Of a stretch of DNA of 64,000 nt, positions 12,411-23,535 are shown piece by piece (within the stretch, counting starts at the first letter, position 1; the number at the start of each line of letters is the position of its first letter). The position numbers were made by a program, and so were the translations under genes. The notes beneath the pieces are model-generated. The model was given only the letters and a program-made list of their open reading frames with translations, was not told where the DNA came from and ran no database searches. Source of the stretch: Aotearoamyces nothofagi (taxonomy: Eukaryota; Ascomycota; Leotiomycetes; Leotiales; Tympanidaceae); assembly GCA_015345905.1 (NCBI GenBank), contig JADDTR010000029.1, forward strand, positions 207,808-271,807, in the 5' to 3' direction.

Positions 12411-12771
12411 TGTAGGGTATGTACACTGTGGTTATTGGTCCATGAGAGATGGTGTTGTGCAGTTGTCGAGTTCGAATCCGGGACGCAAGGCTTCGAAAGT
12501 TTTGGTTGCAAACTCGCCAAGTCGATTTGTATGTTTGCTCTCCTTCACAGCCTCGATAACAATCGGCCTTCGTTGTTTGCGCCGACGTATCGCATACCTC
12601 GTAAAAACAAATTACTGAAGCAACGCTCATATGACTTTACTATTTTAAATATATTACATCTTGCATAACCTCCGTTCCGGTTGCCTCTTTCTTGCGCTCG
12701 CCATAGGCCTCAGGCGACGTACCGGAGGACTTCAACAAGATCCGCCCAAGAAATCCCAAACAGCCGCAGTT
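12411..12771. promoter_or_regulatory. Shared promoter of SAP18 and PRP18
   Basis: A 361-bp gap between the start codons of SAP18 (minus) and PRP18 (plus). It must carry both promoters and both 5' UTRs. No clear binding motif is visible, so the call rests on gene arrangement alone. Confidence 0.5.
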
Positions 12772-13856
12772 ATGGATTTCGCCTCTCTAATGTCGAAAGA
12801 GATATCCAAATCCAAAAGTCCTCAGTCCTCAGAACCTGCGAAGAAATACCAAAAGCGGTCAGACGTCGAAGCCGAACGTCGCGCCGCATACCTAGCATCC
12901 CAACATGCCACAGAAGCCGAGAAAGAAGCCAAAGCTGTGCAGAAGCGGAAGCGTGAAGAAGAAGAGTCAATAGCCGCGAAAGAACGTGAAGAGAAGCGCC
13001 GCCGGCTTGCAGAGGAGTCGAGGAAACGGAGAGAGGAGGCGGAAAAGGCAGAAGAGAAGGCAAGGCGGAAGAGGCTTGGCCTGCCAGAGTTGGTGGAGGA
13101 GGAAGTCGAAGAGGAAGCTGTAGAAGATGATATCAAGGACGAGGAATTGATAGAGAAGTTGCGTGAGATGGGCGAGCCGGCACGGCTGTATGGGGAGAGT
13201 CATAAGCAACGATTGAAGAGGTTTAGGAAGTTGGGCATTGTCATGACGAAGGGACCGATACCGACGAGCCTCGAACTGGTGGACGAGAAGGACATGAAGG
13301 TTGATACTGTACCGGATGCGTCAGATGTGGAGGGGAGGAAATATCTTTTCCGAAAGCTGGCAAGCTACTTTACTATGGTGCTGAGGGAATGGGAGGCGGC
13401 TTTGGACAGGGAAGAGAAGAGGGACACGTTTGCGAGCAAGGCGGCGTACAATGCCATGGTACAGAGTAAGGAGAATATGACACCGGTATGTTCACAGGAG
13501 ACTCTCTTTGAGCCAAGCTGACATAAATGCAGCTGTTCCGCAAGTTCGAGAAAGGCGACCTTGACGACGGTGTACTGGAACCAATCGTCGAGATTGTCAA
13601 AGCAGCTCAAGAACGACGCTACGTCGACGCAAATGACGGGTACCTTCGGCTCAGCATTGGGAAAGCAGCGTGGCCCATTGGAGTGACTATGGTTGGTATT
13701 CACGAGCGTAGTGCACGAGAGAAGCTCCACGAGAGTGATAAGGGACACGTTATGGGTGATGAAGTGACGAGGAAGTTCCTGCAGAGTATCAAGAGGTGTC
13801 TGAGCTTTGCACAAGTCAGGTGGAAGCCGGATGATATTAGGCAGTTGATGGGATAG
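12772..13856 (+). CDS. prp18: Pre-mRNA splicing factor Prp18
   Basis: Exons 12772-13485 and 13533-13856 (47-nt intron GTATGT..TGCAG, phase 0) give 345 aa, close to the human protein (342). Prp18 is a U5-associated factor of the second splicing step in the nucleus. The N-terminal part (MDFASLMSKEISKSK, then a long charged E/K/R coiled-coil) and the PARLYGESHKQRLKRFRKL segment (a PRP4/PRP18-type motif about residues 140-160) are visible. The C-terminal helical Prp18 domain includes YFTMVLREWEAAL, FRKFEKGDLDDG, the conserved loop-like GYLRLSIGKAAWPIGVTMVGIH stretch, and KRCLSFAQ. The start is taken at MDFASLMSKE; an upstream in-frame extension to 12661 has no family resemblance. Confidence 0.95.
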
Positions 13857-15730
13857 TCTAATTGATATATTGTCCCTCTATTCTCCTGGTTTCTCGACAC
13901 TAAACTCTTACCACCACCAACGTCATTTATTAAATCCCTCCCTTCTCTCTTTATCCGAACCAACATCTGAACTACGGTAGCATCTGAGCCAACATCTATC
14001 CCAACACCAACACCGACACCATCTCCCCAAAAGGCAATGAGCAACGACCAACCCACCAACATAGTCCCAAATATAAATATAGCCCTCTTCTTTCCCACCC
14101 GAATAAAAACCGATACTGTATATAATAAGTACCTACCTACTTACCTAGTGCGCACCACCCCCCTTGCCAAAATTAGTATAGTACAGTACTGTAGTAATCT
14201 CAGACCATGGGATCCCACCCAAGAGATTCTCCGTATGGCAAAGCGAGCCGATATCTCGATGCAGTAGCTCTCTTCAGTTTGCTACTGCTACCGCTACTGT
14301 TATTCCTGGCCTGGGAAGCCCGGAAACACCTGACCAATCGACCGCCGACGATGCGAATCGTGGTTCCTAAGATGCTGTACGGTAGGACCTTCTTCGGGGG
14401 AGATAGGGCGTAGTAGGGCAAAGTAAAGCAGGACAAAGAAAAGTAAGCCAACCTACTACTTACGGTCTGATCGGCCGGTAGACACAGGCCCGTCGATACT
14501 TATCACTAAATCCTGGTAGTGCACTGCTGTCCTGTATACAGACTCGTGTATACCGGCTCATGACCACTAAACTCGCGGCACTTCCCACCTCCCTCCCACC
14601 GCTCATAGCATCTATCTCCTCTCCTCAAGCTCCCGCGTCGCGCATGTCATGCCATGCCTCCTATCCCCATCAGTACAACGACATACGTACTGCACCGGCT
14701 ATAACCAGACAGACGGATAGATCCTCTCGAAGCCCGGATAATAACAATAGCCAAAAGAAAAACCAACATGATATCGCAACCAAACACAAGCTCGGACTGG
14801 ATTTACTATACTATACTATACTATAGTATTGTGTTCTAGCGCAAATCATCAAGTCTCGCGATCCCGACAAAGCGATGCTATCCTAGCCATACCACGATAG
14901 GAATCTCGCTCTCCCCCCCCTCTTCGGACTCCCTCCAAGCAGGCCTCGCTCGTTCGCTTCGCCTGGGGCATTCGTCAGCCTTTTTCCTTCCCTCTGGCGC
15001 CTGCGCGCGCTGCGTGGCGTTGCGTGGAGCGGGCGCGGCGTATTTTTTCTTCTTAATTAATCTCGTTAATTTCCGGAGCGCAAGAGAGTGAGTGGGCGAG
15101 GGAGAGAGAGAGAGGGGCGCGCTTGGGTGGGTGGAGTTTTGACGCGCGGAAAGAGGACCGGCGTCGGTCGGGACCTTGGCCCCCGCCGGGTCGAGGGCCC
15201 CGTTGGGCAGTTGGTGGGGGGATGGGCCATGGGAACTTGGAAAGCATGGAAATAGATGCACAGTTGTGCTTTTTAGGTGGGCAGGTACGTGGAGTGTCTG
15301 GTGTATGGGTTTTATGAAACTACATTATACACCTTTTCATATTTGCTTTTAAATGTAATATCAGAATGGTCAATAAAAAATCAGCCAGGTCAAAAATGGA
15401 ACATGGTTAAAGTTGAATGGATAGTTGGAATAGACAGCAATAGCACAGCTATACAAACTGATCCCTGGATCAGAGATCTCTGCCAACATAGCCAAAGCCA
15501 AGACCCGAACAAATCCTTGCCAACTATTATGACATTACATAAAAGATAGCCGAAACACAAAGCCAAGCAAGATATGATGATGTCCTTTTTTCCCAGTCCA
15601 TCTATCCGTCCGTGAAAAGTCATGGCCGGCCAAACTAGCCAACGCCGTCTCTATATGCAGGTCATGGCGTAGCATATCGAATGGCCGGGTGTATTTGAAT
15701 CGAAAGGCGTTAACGCGATAAAGGCATGAC
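13857..15730. other. Long intergenic region between convergent genes
   Basis: Nearly 1.9 kb between two 3' ends, which is long for convergent genes. Part of it (about 14880-15230) is GC-rich, with purine/pyrimidine-skewed tracts. A 68-codon frame at 14207-14413 has a hydrophobic stretch but no other support. I call nothing here; a missed short or non-coding RNA gene is possible. Confidence 0.4.
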
Positions 15731-16345
15731 TTATGCGAAGAAGACAGCAGCAAGACCAGCAAGGCCTGCAAGCAGGACAGAGCCCGAGAAGCTTGCAGCT
15801 GAACCAGTGTAAGCTGTTGGGGTTGGGCTGACGACCGATGTGGTACCGTTACTGGATGAAACTGGGACAGAGCTGGCAGATCCGGTGGAGCTTGCTACAA
15901 CGGATGATGCGGAGACAGCTGTGACAGAGGATGCAACCACTGCGACTGATGAGGCAACGACAGCGGATGTGGTAGCCTCAACAGATGAAGAAGCTGGGCA
16001 AGCGTTGACGGTAACAGTGACAACTGCTGGAGCGGAAGATGCAACTGCAACGCTGGAAACTGGTGCAGCAGATGAGGATGCAAAGACGTAGGCGGAGGTG
16101 GAGTTGGCTGGGACGGGGTAGGAGACGGCCGAGCTGGTGGACAAGGTGGTTGGGACGGCGACCGAGCTGGTCAGGACAGCGGCCGAGGAAGCTGGGTAGC
16201 TGGTGGTGCTGGTAACGGTGCTGCGGGCTGGGCAGTTGGTGACGGTGGCAGCGCACGAGGTGATGGTGATCTCCTCGGTGACGTAGGAAGTGCTCTGGGC
16301 AGCAACGGCGCCAATCAAGGCAAAGGCGGCAACGGTGAAACGCAT
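15731..16345 (-). CDS. GPI-anchored Ser/Thr/Val-rich cell-wall protein
   Basis: A single exon of 204 aa. It begins with a signal peptide (MRFTVAAFALIGAVAAQ, likely cut after AQ), continues with a short Cys-containing segment (TSCAATVTNCPAR), then a long low-complexity body of Ser, Thr, Ala and Val with one more Cys, and ends with a hydrophobic tail (GSVLLAGLAGLAAVFFA) preceded by small residues, the pattern of a GPI attachment signal. This architecture is typical of fungal cell-wall or plasma-membrane mannoproteins of the CCG-6-like type; no catalytic domain is visible. Three cysteines near the start and one in the middle may form disulphides. The upstream 3.4 kb is rich in minisatellites. 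Confidence 0.85.
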   Translation of the reverse strand: MRFTVAAFALIGAVAAQSTSYVTEEITITSCAATVTNCPARSTVTSTTSYPASSAAVLTSSVAVPTTLSTSSAVSYPVPANSTSAYVFASSSAAPVSSVAVASSAPAVVTVTVNACPASSSVEATTSAVVASSVAVVASSVTAVSASSVVASSTGSASSVPVSSSNGTTSVVSPTPTAYTGSAASFSGSVLLAGLAGLAAVFFA

Positions 16346-16857
16346 CTTGATGATTTGAAGGGTATCTTGAGAAAGATTATACTGGGAGAACGGGAGGTAT
16401 AGGGGGGTTGAGGGCGGGCTGGTGCTGAAGAGCGGTAGACTGGAACTTGTTCTGTAAAGAATGGACGACCGAAGTCAAAGGGATCAAGTACGAGAGTGGT
16501 AGAGTTGAAGCTTTGTGGGTGAAGAGGAGAAGAGGAGGAAACGGAGGGTGGACGGATGGGATATAAGCCAGCGTGGGAAATTAGCAGCCGGGATGCGGAC
16601 AGGCTAGCTGTGGAAGCAGTAAGTAGAAGACGAGGAAGAAGAGGAGAGAGAGCAGCAGGGGCGGCAGCAGGGGGGGGCCTGTCCCCTGGAGCCGTTGCTG
16701 ACGAGCCCTAGACGGGGTAGGGGTAGGGTGGTAGGGGGGTGGTAGGGGGGGGATGGCGAACGTATTGTGCATGCAGGAACAGTGGGAGTGGGCAAGAGGA
16801 CGGTAAGGACGGTAAGACGGTAAGGACCGAGGAGCTGCCATCTACAGTACTGTACTT

Positions 16858-16918
16858 GGCCTGTGGCCTGTAGCCTGTGGCCTGTAGCCTGTGGCCTGTA
16901 GCCTGTAGCAGCCTGTAG
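16858..16918. repeat. Minisatellite, GCCTGTGGCCTGTA unit
   Basis: About four copies of a 14-bp unit alternating GCCTGTGG and CCTGTA, ending in degenerate copies. It lies about 500 bp upstream of the GPI-protein start. Confidence 0.85.
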
Positions 16919-16986
16919 ATAACAGGGGGGCTGCAGTGAACCCGGCCGCTGCCAGTGCCACTCTCGCAGCGTGGCCGCGAAGAAGT

Positions 16987-17035
16987 GGGCGGGCAGGCAG
17001 GCAGGCGGGCAGGCGGGCAGGCAGACCGGCAGGCC
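16987..17035. repeat. GGCAGGCGGGCA-type G-rich repeat
   Basis: Short G-rich direct repeats of GGCAG and GGCGG units. The regularly spaced G runs could fold into a quadruplex, but runs are mostly of two or three Gs. Confidence 0.75.
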
Positions 17036-17798
17036 AGCGTCGACTCCCTATGCGCCGAGACAGACGGTGCTGCGGCAGCATCGACGAATGGCAGCGCGCG
17101 GAGCCGTGGGCCTGCAGGAACCCGGGCCACTCCAGGCGCTGCTAGCCTGCATTGGGGCGGCGGGCTCAGGCACGGCGGGTACTGGATTAGCCGTAGCGTG
17201 CCTGGCGGTGCCTGGAGGAGCCTGACAATGCCTGACAATGCCTGACAATGCCTGGACAATGGACGGGGCGTCCGGGGGGGGCAGGTGGCCGAACGGACCT
17301 ATAGCAGCCCGGGGTGGTGTTTCGATTTGAGCACAGCATCCATCAGCCCCCAAGTACCTGGAGGGACAGCAGGAAGCAGCCTGGCCGGCGCGAGATGACG
17401 ATGTGCCCTGGCCGACGGCCGTTGCCAGCTGACCGGTGCCTGCTGGCCGCTGGCCGCTGGCCGCTGGGCGTTTTTGTTTTGTCGATGGGCATTTCCACCC
17501 TTGGCTGCAGCAGTCCTGCAAGTTCGTTCTGTGCCCTGCACCGTACTGCACTACGGTACTGCACTACGGTACTGCGAGGCCACCCAAGGCCGGCTAATGC
17601 AGGAACTGACGCTGCCGGCCCGCACTACAGTACGTCCTGTGCTGTTTGTACTGGATGCGAGCGGCGACTACGGCAGGTCCAGTGCAGTGCAGTCCAGTGC
17701 AGTGTAGTGCAGTCCAGCTGACGCACAGCTCACGCGGACGCTGGTGCTCTTCGACTGGTGTCCCTGTCCCTCCGTCTCTTTCGTCTCTTCCCCCCGAA

Positions 17799-17975
17799 TA
17801 CGCTGTACTGTGCTGGATACGCTGTACTGGATACGCTGTACTGGATACGCTGTACTGGATACGCTGTACTGGATACACTGTACTGGATACGCTGTACTGG
17901 ATACGCTGTGCTGAATACGCTGTACTGAATACACTGTACTGAATACACAGGATTACACTGTACTGGATACACTGT
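17799..17975. repeat. 14-bp minisatellite (GCTGTACTGGATAC)
   Basis: About twelve tandem copies of a 14-bp unit. The central copies are identical; outer copies carry single changes (GAATAC for GGATAC, ACTGTA for GCTGTA) and one is interrupted by a short insert near 17948. Open frames across it on both strands are artefacts of the 14-bp period. Confidence 0.9.
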
Positions 17976-19784
17976 GCTGTACCTGCCACTGCTTCCTGGC
18001 AGCCTGTAGCCTGCCTACCTACAACCTCTCTGTAGCCCGTCTGTAGCACCTGCACGCCCGCTGGAAGCCTTTCTACCCCCCCCTCTGACCCAGCGCTCTC
18101 TGCTCTGCGCCGTCCCACCGTCTCCTCCCCATCTGGCACTCTGTAATCCCAAATCCCTTCTACCGTAAGCAGATCGCCAGCTTGTACTTGGACCTATACT
18201 ATACTATACTACACTACACTACACTATATATCTATTTTCTATCTTCTATCTTCTATCTTGCCGACACTACTGCCCTGTGCTACGCACCAAGAAAGAGGCC
18301 GCCGTCCACCTCAACAGAATCTAGCGCAGTACAGCCGTCATACCCCCCAAGCTACTTGACCCAGGTACAGCGCCAGACTGTCGCCGTCGCCGTCGCTGTC
18401 GCCATCTTCGTCATCGTCATCGCAATCGCCATATCGCTATATCGCCATCGCCCGCCGTCCGTCTCGTACGGTAATGCACAGTAAGTATAGTACTGTACTG
18501 TATATCACGGCATCGTATTCTCGAGATTGTTTGCGCCCCCCTTCCTCGCACTGCCAGATTAGCCATGAAAAGCCTCATCTTCCACATCCTGTCTGTCTCA
18601 TGCTGCTACAGTACTCGCTACGCGGCTACTCCACTCCACTCCACTCCACTCCTGATCGACAGCCGCCCGACTGCCGCCCTTTGCATTCCTCATCTCGCGC
18701 CTCCCTTGACACCAATGCTTATTTTGTTGTCCTCGATCTTCCTGTCTGCCCCCTCCCCCTCTCCTTCTGTCGTGCTGATTTCGTGCTGTGCTCGCTCCTG
18801 CTCTGCTCTGCTCTGCTTAGCCCTTTTGTGGGAGATTGCATTTTGTGCGCGTTCCCCCTAAAAGGCCGGTGATCTCGGTAACGTCGGTAGCCTCTCCACC
18901 TTGTACTGTGCTACTGTATTACATTACTGCAGTACAGTAGTACAGTACAGTCATGCCCAGTAATACAATAATACAGTAATACAGTAGTATAGTAATACAG
19001 TATTGCCTATCGCTGGTGACTGCGAGTTGCCGCCATGCGTGACCCCGGTGTGCTGTGTAAATGATCTGGACATCGGATAGTTGATGGTTGACACCCACTG
19101 CCCACTGCCCACTGCCCACTGGACATCGCGAGGTGGCATATATATTACCAGTACATCATCTATATAGCCTGGAATCCTGTATATGGTGAATTGACGAGAA
19201 TCACCAGCCTTACGGTACGGCCAGACAGCCACCTCCTTCCCGTACTCGGCAACCATCTGTACCGCGGTAGGAGACAGCCCCGACTGCCCAATGTGCCAAT
19301 CCATACGGTCCATAGCCATCCGCCAATCTACTCTACCTCACTCTCTATATCCATGCATCGCCTTCCATCTGTCCCTCATCTCGCATCGCTGCAGATCTCC
19401 CCCCCCCCTGAGACCTGGGAAAATCAAGTGCTGCTCCGTATGCATACATACTTGCGTGCCTATTTATACCACCCCCCAGTCCGCCCGTCTCACTAACTAA
19501 TTCGCCCATCCCTGTTTCTTGCTGCTGCCCCCCTTTTGGCCAACAGTACAGTACCCGTACTATATCAGTCTCTCAAGGAGAAATGCCCCTTTCGAGCCTA
19601 CCGACCCCATCATCACTATCAGCATATTACAGTACGGCAAAATGCTTCATTACATTTTCGTCGCTCTATTATCGTCTCCTCGTCGAGACTCGAAAATTCA
19701 TCTAACCACTAGACAGCCTAGCAACCCATGCTTAAAACTCCTCCGGCAATACAAAATACCCCGTTGCTGCCTACTGCCGGTATA

Positions 19785-22556
19785 TCAATGATCATGCTCA
19801 AATCCTGATTGTCCCAGCCCTAATCCAATGTCCTTTGCTCTCCCCTTGAGTACCGCCTCAAGTGCACGTCCAACGGCATTCAGATCGCCGAGCAGGGTAA
19901 CGTGACCGCGGTCACTTCTGATCCTTCCACCTTTAACGCAATGATATCCCTCTGGCAACATCGCTTCCTTGGCTAGACATACTCCGTCGCCGCTTGCGAA
20001 CGCTAAATCATCGTAGACATCGGCGCACGGAATACCATCCCTTCCATCAACCTTTGCAGCGTAAACCGTTGGGATAGCTTTGTTATAAATTACCGCGAAC
20101 GGAGGGTACCGGTTTGCCCTTTCGTGCGCCGCATTATGGGCTAGTTCAATCTTGAATTGCTTGATTTCAGGAAGGACTCGACCCAAGTAAGCCAATGAGG
20201 CTGGTCGTGACAAGGTTACGGTGGTAGAAACAGAAGAGTTAGTACTCTGGCCCCGACTGACGGGATTTTGCATATTCCCTATCTGAGGAGCGAGGGAGCG
20301 ACCAGTTACGCCAATATCACGTATCGCATTAGCTGCGCGAGCGGCTGGATTCGGCTCAGGCGGCTGTGATGACTGGCCTTTACCTTGTTTGGCAAGCGCA
20401 GTTGAGGATGCCGATGTTGACTGAGATGCTTGAGAGAGCTTTTTGAGAGCAGCGTTCGATGATTTCCTTCCAGGAAGTTGAAGATTGGGTAAGCTGCCTG
20501 CTCGAAAGATGTGGGCTAGAGCACCGGTGGGTTGGGCCTTAGGAGGCAATGGTGGATCTGTAACAGGGGACCATCGGTATTTTATCCAGTCATCAACATT
20601 AAAAAAATCTACAAGGTAGGACTCCTTTGTTTTCTGATCGATGAATCCATACCCATCCAAAGGCAGGAGTAAAAAGCTTGTACGTAAGGTAAAATTGACT
20701 TGAGCCGTCAAGACACGAGAGCTGAGAAGAACTGGGTCTCCGTTTCGCAGAGGACCAAGGATATTGATACATGACTGCGGAACTCCAGGATAAATAACGC
20801 CAGAAAATAGCTCAGGCCGTTTGTTTACAACGTGCCGTGTAATCAATCCACCTAGGCTGTGTGCAATGACAAGAGCACCGGTCTCCTTGCCAACAGGCTT
20901 GTTCGATGGGAGCGTTTCCAAGAACTCGGTGAGTTTTCTACTCAATAAATGTGGACTGAGTCTCCAATCATAGCCGTAATCCCAAACTCGTAATGTCCCA
21001 TTTTTTGCATTTTCACTCTCTTGCAGCTTCCTAAAGAGTCGCCTCGATATGTCAACAGGTCCAACATTGGTGATCATTCCAGAAGGGAAAATATGTTCTT
21101 CCATTCTTTCTTCGTCTTCCGGTTCGAGTCCAACCTCCATGTTCACTTTACGGATATTCAGTCCAACTTTTACAGGAACCCATAGTTGACGATGCGGCGG
21201 CTTTGCTGATCGAAGGATCGAGCCCCTATAGCCGCCCATAATAACAATATCTCCGGTCAAGTAAGGCAAGACATGATCAAGAACGCTAGTATTTGGCCCA
21301 TCGGGCACGGAGCGCAGGGTTGTAGTCGCTGCTTCGGGCCCGCTTTTTGAACCTTTCGTGGTACCAGTAGTAACTGTCGGGCTGGAGACCACAGATGCCC
21401 TTTTCTTTGCGTAACCTGGTAAAATACCTTTCCCTACGTTAGCATCACTCTTTGACTTTGTGGGCTGAGCTCCACTACTGAAAGCAGAGGCAAAATTCAT
21501 GGTAAAGTCGAAATTGGGCATACTGGGCATATTTGGCATTGTCGGTAATCTAAAGCTTGATCTGTCTTGAAAAGAATCCCTAATAGCTTTGACTCTAGAA
21601 TTGACCATTTCGTGGTGGTCTTCAAATCGTGTATCATCGCCCAATGATGAAGTTCGTGAGAGTGAGTGGTAAAGAAGAGAGTCGTCTGAAGCAACCCGGC
21701 GGATGGGAAGTCCTTCACCATAACCAGATTCTGATGATAAATCCCTAGTAGTATTATCGAGAGTGTTTCCATCATGCGCGCCCTCCGCGGGTGTCCCTCT
21801 TCTTGGTATGGATGCGGAAGTTATGGGTGGAGTTGGTGAATTTGGAGGCGATGCGTCAAAGCTTTTGCCTGAAACCGTAGAAGCTGTATTCTTTACCCGG
21901 TTTGCACTATTGGATGAAAAAATTGTCGTGGAGGGCATGTTGGGAATAAGGCTTCCCTTAGGCAGGGAAGGTAACATTTTCTTGAGAGCGTCTGCACTTC
22001 CTGAAAATGATCGACGTTTGGTAGGAGCGAGGGCATCTCTTAGAGCCGATCGAGTTGCCTCCGGGCGATATATGATGAGAGGTTTAGGACCCGCCTGCCA
22101 AGGGGTTGGAAATCCCGAGTCTTGTATTTCGGGAGACGGTAGTTTCCCAGGTGAGGTGGCTGGGTCACTTCCCCATGACCCTTCTTGTGGTCCATCACCC
22201 CCCAAAATCTCACTAAGCCTTACTGCAGAATTTGGGGGTGTATCGTCTCCATCACTCTCGAACAGACCTCCTCCCTCCAAATCGTCCATAGCCGCAGCCT
22301 TCTCCGCCGCAGGAGTTCTGACAGACGTCAGTCGAGTCGCAGCCTGACTGATCGAGACTTGAAAGATAGACTCCGCATCTTCATCTGATATATTGGCAAT
22401 GCTCAAGACCTCCTCCCCGTCCGACTCGTCATCATCCTGCGGGCCTCCTAGAGACGGGCCAAGTGGCTCTTTTCGAGGCGATCTGGAACAATCTTGTTCA
22501 TCTGTAACTATAGCCGAGGGCCCAGGAATAATATCGGTGCTTGGCATCGCTGCCAT
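19785..22556 (-). CDS. LCAT-like alpha/beta-hydrolase (putative phospholipase/acyltransferase)
   Basis: A single 923-aa exon. The first about 420 residues are Ser/Pro-rich, acidic in places and probably disordered. The enzyme part then begins (VLDHVLPYLTGDIVIMGGYRGSILR), followed by the LCAT-like block LRVWDYGYDWRLSPHLLSRKL and the nucleophile elbow AHSLGG with Ser about 567. Candidate partners of the triad are Asp about 857 in GDGVCL and His about 885 in GHVTLLGD. A second disordered Ser/Gln-rich insert lies between elbow and C-terminal residues (about 670-780). LCAT-family enzymes act on the acyl groups of glycerophospholipids; the substrate here is unknown. No signal peptide or membrane segment is seen, so it is likely cytosolic or peripheral. 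The ATG at 22556 is the first in frame. Confidence 0.85.
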   Translation of the reverse strand: MAAMPSTDIIPGPSAIVTDEQDCSRSPRKEPLGPSLGGPQDDDESDGEEVLSIANISDEDAESIFQVSISQAATRLTSVRTPAAEKAAAMDDLEGGGLFESDGDDTPPNSAVRLSEILGGDGPQEGSWGSDPATSPGKLPSPEIQDSGFPTPWQAGPKPLIIYRPEATRSALRDALAPTKRRSFSGSADALKKMLPSLPKGSLIPNMPSTTIFSSNSANRVKNTASTVSGKSFDASPPNSPTPPITSASIPRRGTPAEGAHDGNTLDNTTRDLSSESGYGEGLPIRRVASDDSLLYHSLSRTSSLGDDTRFEDHHEMVNSRVKAIRDSFQDRSSFRLPTMPNMPSMPNFDFTMNFASAFSSGAQPTKSKSDANVGKGILPGYAKKRASVVSSPTVTTGTTKGSKSGPEAATTTLRSVPDGPNTSVLDHVLPYLTGDIVIMGGYRGSILRSAKPPHRQLWVPVKVGLNIRKVNMEVGLEPEDEERMEEHIFPSGMITNVGPVDISRRLFRKLQESENAKNGTLRVWDYGYDWRLSPHLLSRKLTEFLETLPSNKPVGKETGALVIAHSLGGLITRHVVNKRPELFSGVIYPGVPQSCINILGPLRNGDPVLLSSRVLTAQVNFTLRTSFLLLPLDGYGFIDQKTKESYLVDFFNVDDWIKYRWSPVTDPPLPPKAQPTGALAHIFRAGSLPNLQLPGRKSSNAALKKLSQASQSTSASSTALAKQGKGQSSQPPEPNPAARAANAIRDIGVTGRSLAPQIGNMQNPVSRGQSTNSSVSTTVTLSRPASLAYLGRVLPEIKQFKIELAHNAAHERANRYPPFAVIYNKAIPTVYAAKVDGRDGIPCADVYDDLAFASGDGVCLAKEAMLPEGYHCVKGGRIRSDRGHVTLLGDLNAVGRALEAVLKGRAKDIGLGLGQSGFEHDH

Positions 22557-23535
22557 GGTGACTTCTCAATTTGACATTGCTGGTGAGGTAGCAATTTATG
22601 GGGGATTGACGGGAAGCTGACGAGTCCCGGAAGGGGCGGGAGACCTGTGGAGAAGAGCCAGTTAGTCAGATCTGCTCACGGGGAAGCTGCACGGAAGGCA
22701 CGAGAAACGAACATTCAGGCTCTACCGTTCATCGTCATTGTCGTACAATTCAATCCTAAAGTGTCGTAGGTACGAAGCGTTGCTTGGAATTCGTCCTTTG
22801 CTCGTATGATTTGCGCATGCCAGTGAAGCTACGAATTCGTCCTTAGAAGTCAGACTTAGCGTAACGCGGTAAACTGTGCTGATAAACAAGATGCACATTC
22901 TGGAATGTCGAGTTTAACTCCAAAAGAAAGATTCACATCGTGGGAAAGATACAGTACTCGACATTCATCCTCGAATGGCGCATCATGTAGGACAGGACAA
23001 GTAGTATACGTCATGGTTAAGACGCTCTCGAGCAGAGGTTCAACGACGTGACCCTTCAAAATGCCTCGGTACTGATATCTTCGGATCGGAACAATGGTGA
23101 TGTGCATGTCTGATTTGTGATTAAGCTGCATAAAGCACAACCTATGATCCGTCCTCCGTGTCATCATGTATCTCCAGCTGCGATCTGAGTAGCGCCTAAT
23201 CTATAGGAGCCCTTCTGTCAGGAGCCATTATTTTTACTGTAGAATATGATAGAATCTCGCCGGTAGAAATATGAATAAAGTTAGGAATACAATATATTCT
23301 GAATGCTATAATAGGTGTACATATCCATACTTGTCTTGTTTCCAGCACAGTGCATGAGGTACCCTATCTAAACCCTCGTGGTCTCCAGGGATGGCAATCT
23401 GCACACCTTTAGACGGGTGGAGGCCGGCATCTGTTCAATTCACCGGCCGTCTATGCCCGTGACCGAGGAGCCGCTTCACCCGTTTAATCAATTCAGGCGT
23501 ATAAGGAATAATAAGGCGCGCTAAGGTAAAACTCA
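22557..23535. other. Intergenic region between lipase and tRNA genes
   Basis: About 980 bp with the lipase promoter at its left. An open frame on the minus strand (22856-23167, 103 codons) has no recognisable domain and is not called. No repeat stands out. Confidence 0.4.

Larger units (their letters stand above)
16346..19784. other. Minisatellite-rich non-coding region
   Basis: About 3.4 kb upstream of the GPI-protein gene and downstream of the lipase gene. It contains many unrelated tandem repeats: the ones listed separately, plus a 10-bp TGACAATGCC-type unit near 17217-17262, CAGTGCAGTC-type repeats near 17679-17718, TACTGTAC/TACAGTAC-rich runs near 17545-17575, 18480-18500 and 18925-19000, and a 9-bp CCCACTGCC-type unit at 19094-19120. 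Open frames here follow the repeats and are not genes. Confidence 0.6.

Noticed and set aside
14207-14413. 68-codon frame with one hydrophobic stretch
   Set aside because: Too short and isolated; the hydrophobic run comes from a CTG/CTA-rich segment.
15840-16091. Acidic plus-strand frame opposite the GPI-protein gene
   Set aside because: It is the antisense shadow of the Ser/Thr/Ala/Val-rich coding sequence.
17594-18139. Open frames of 80-180 codons over the 14-bp minisatellite on both strands
   Set aside because: They result from a repeat unit that is not a multiple of three and lacks stops; the translations are periodic and have no domain.
22856-23167. 103-codon minus-strand frame near the lipase promoter
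   Set aside because: No domain and no splice context; could be chance.
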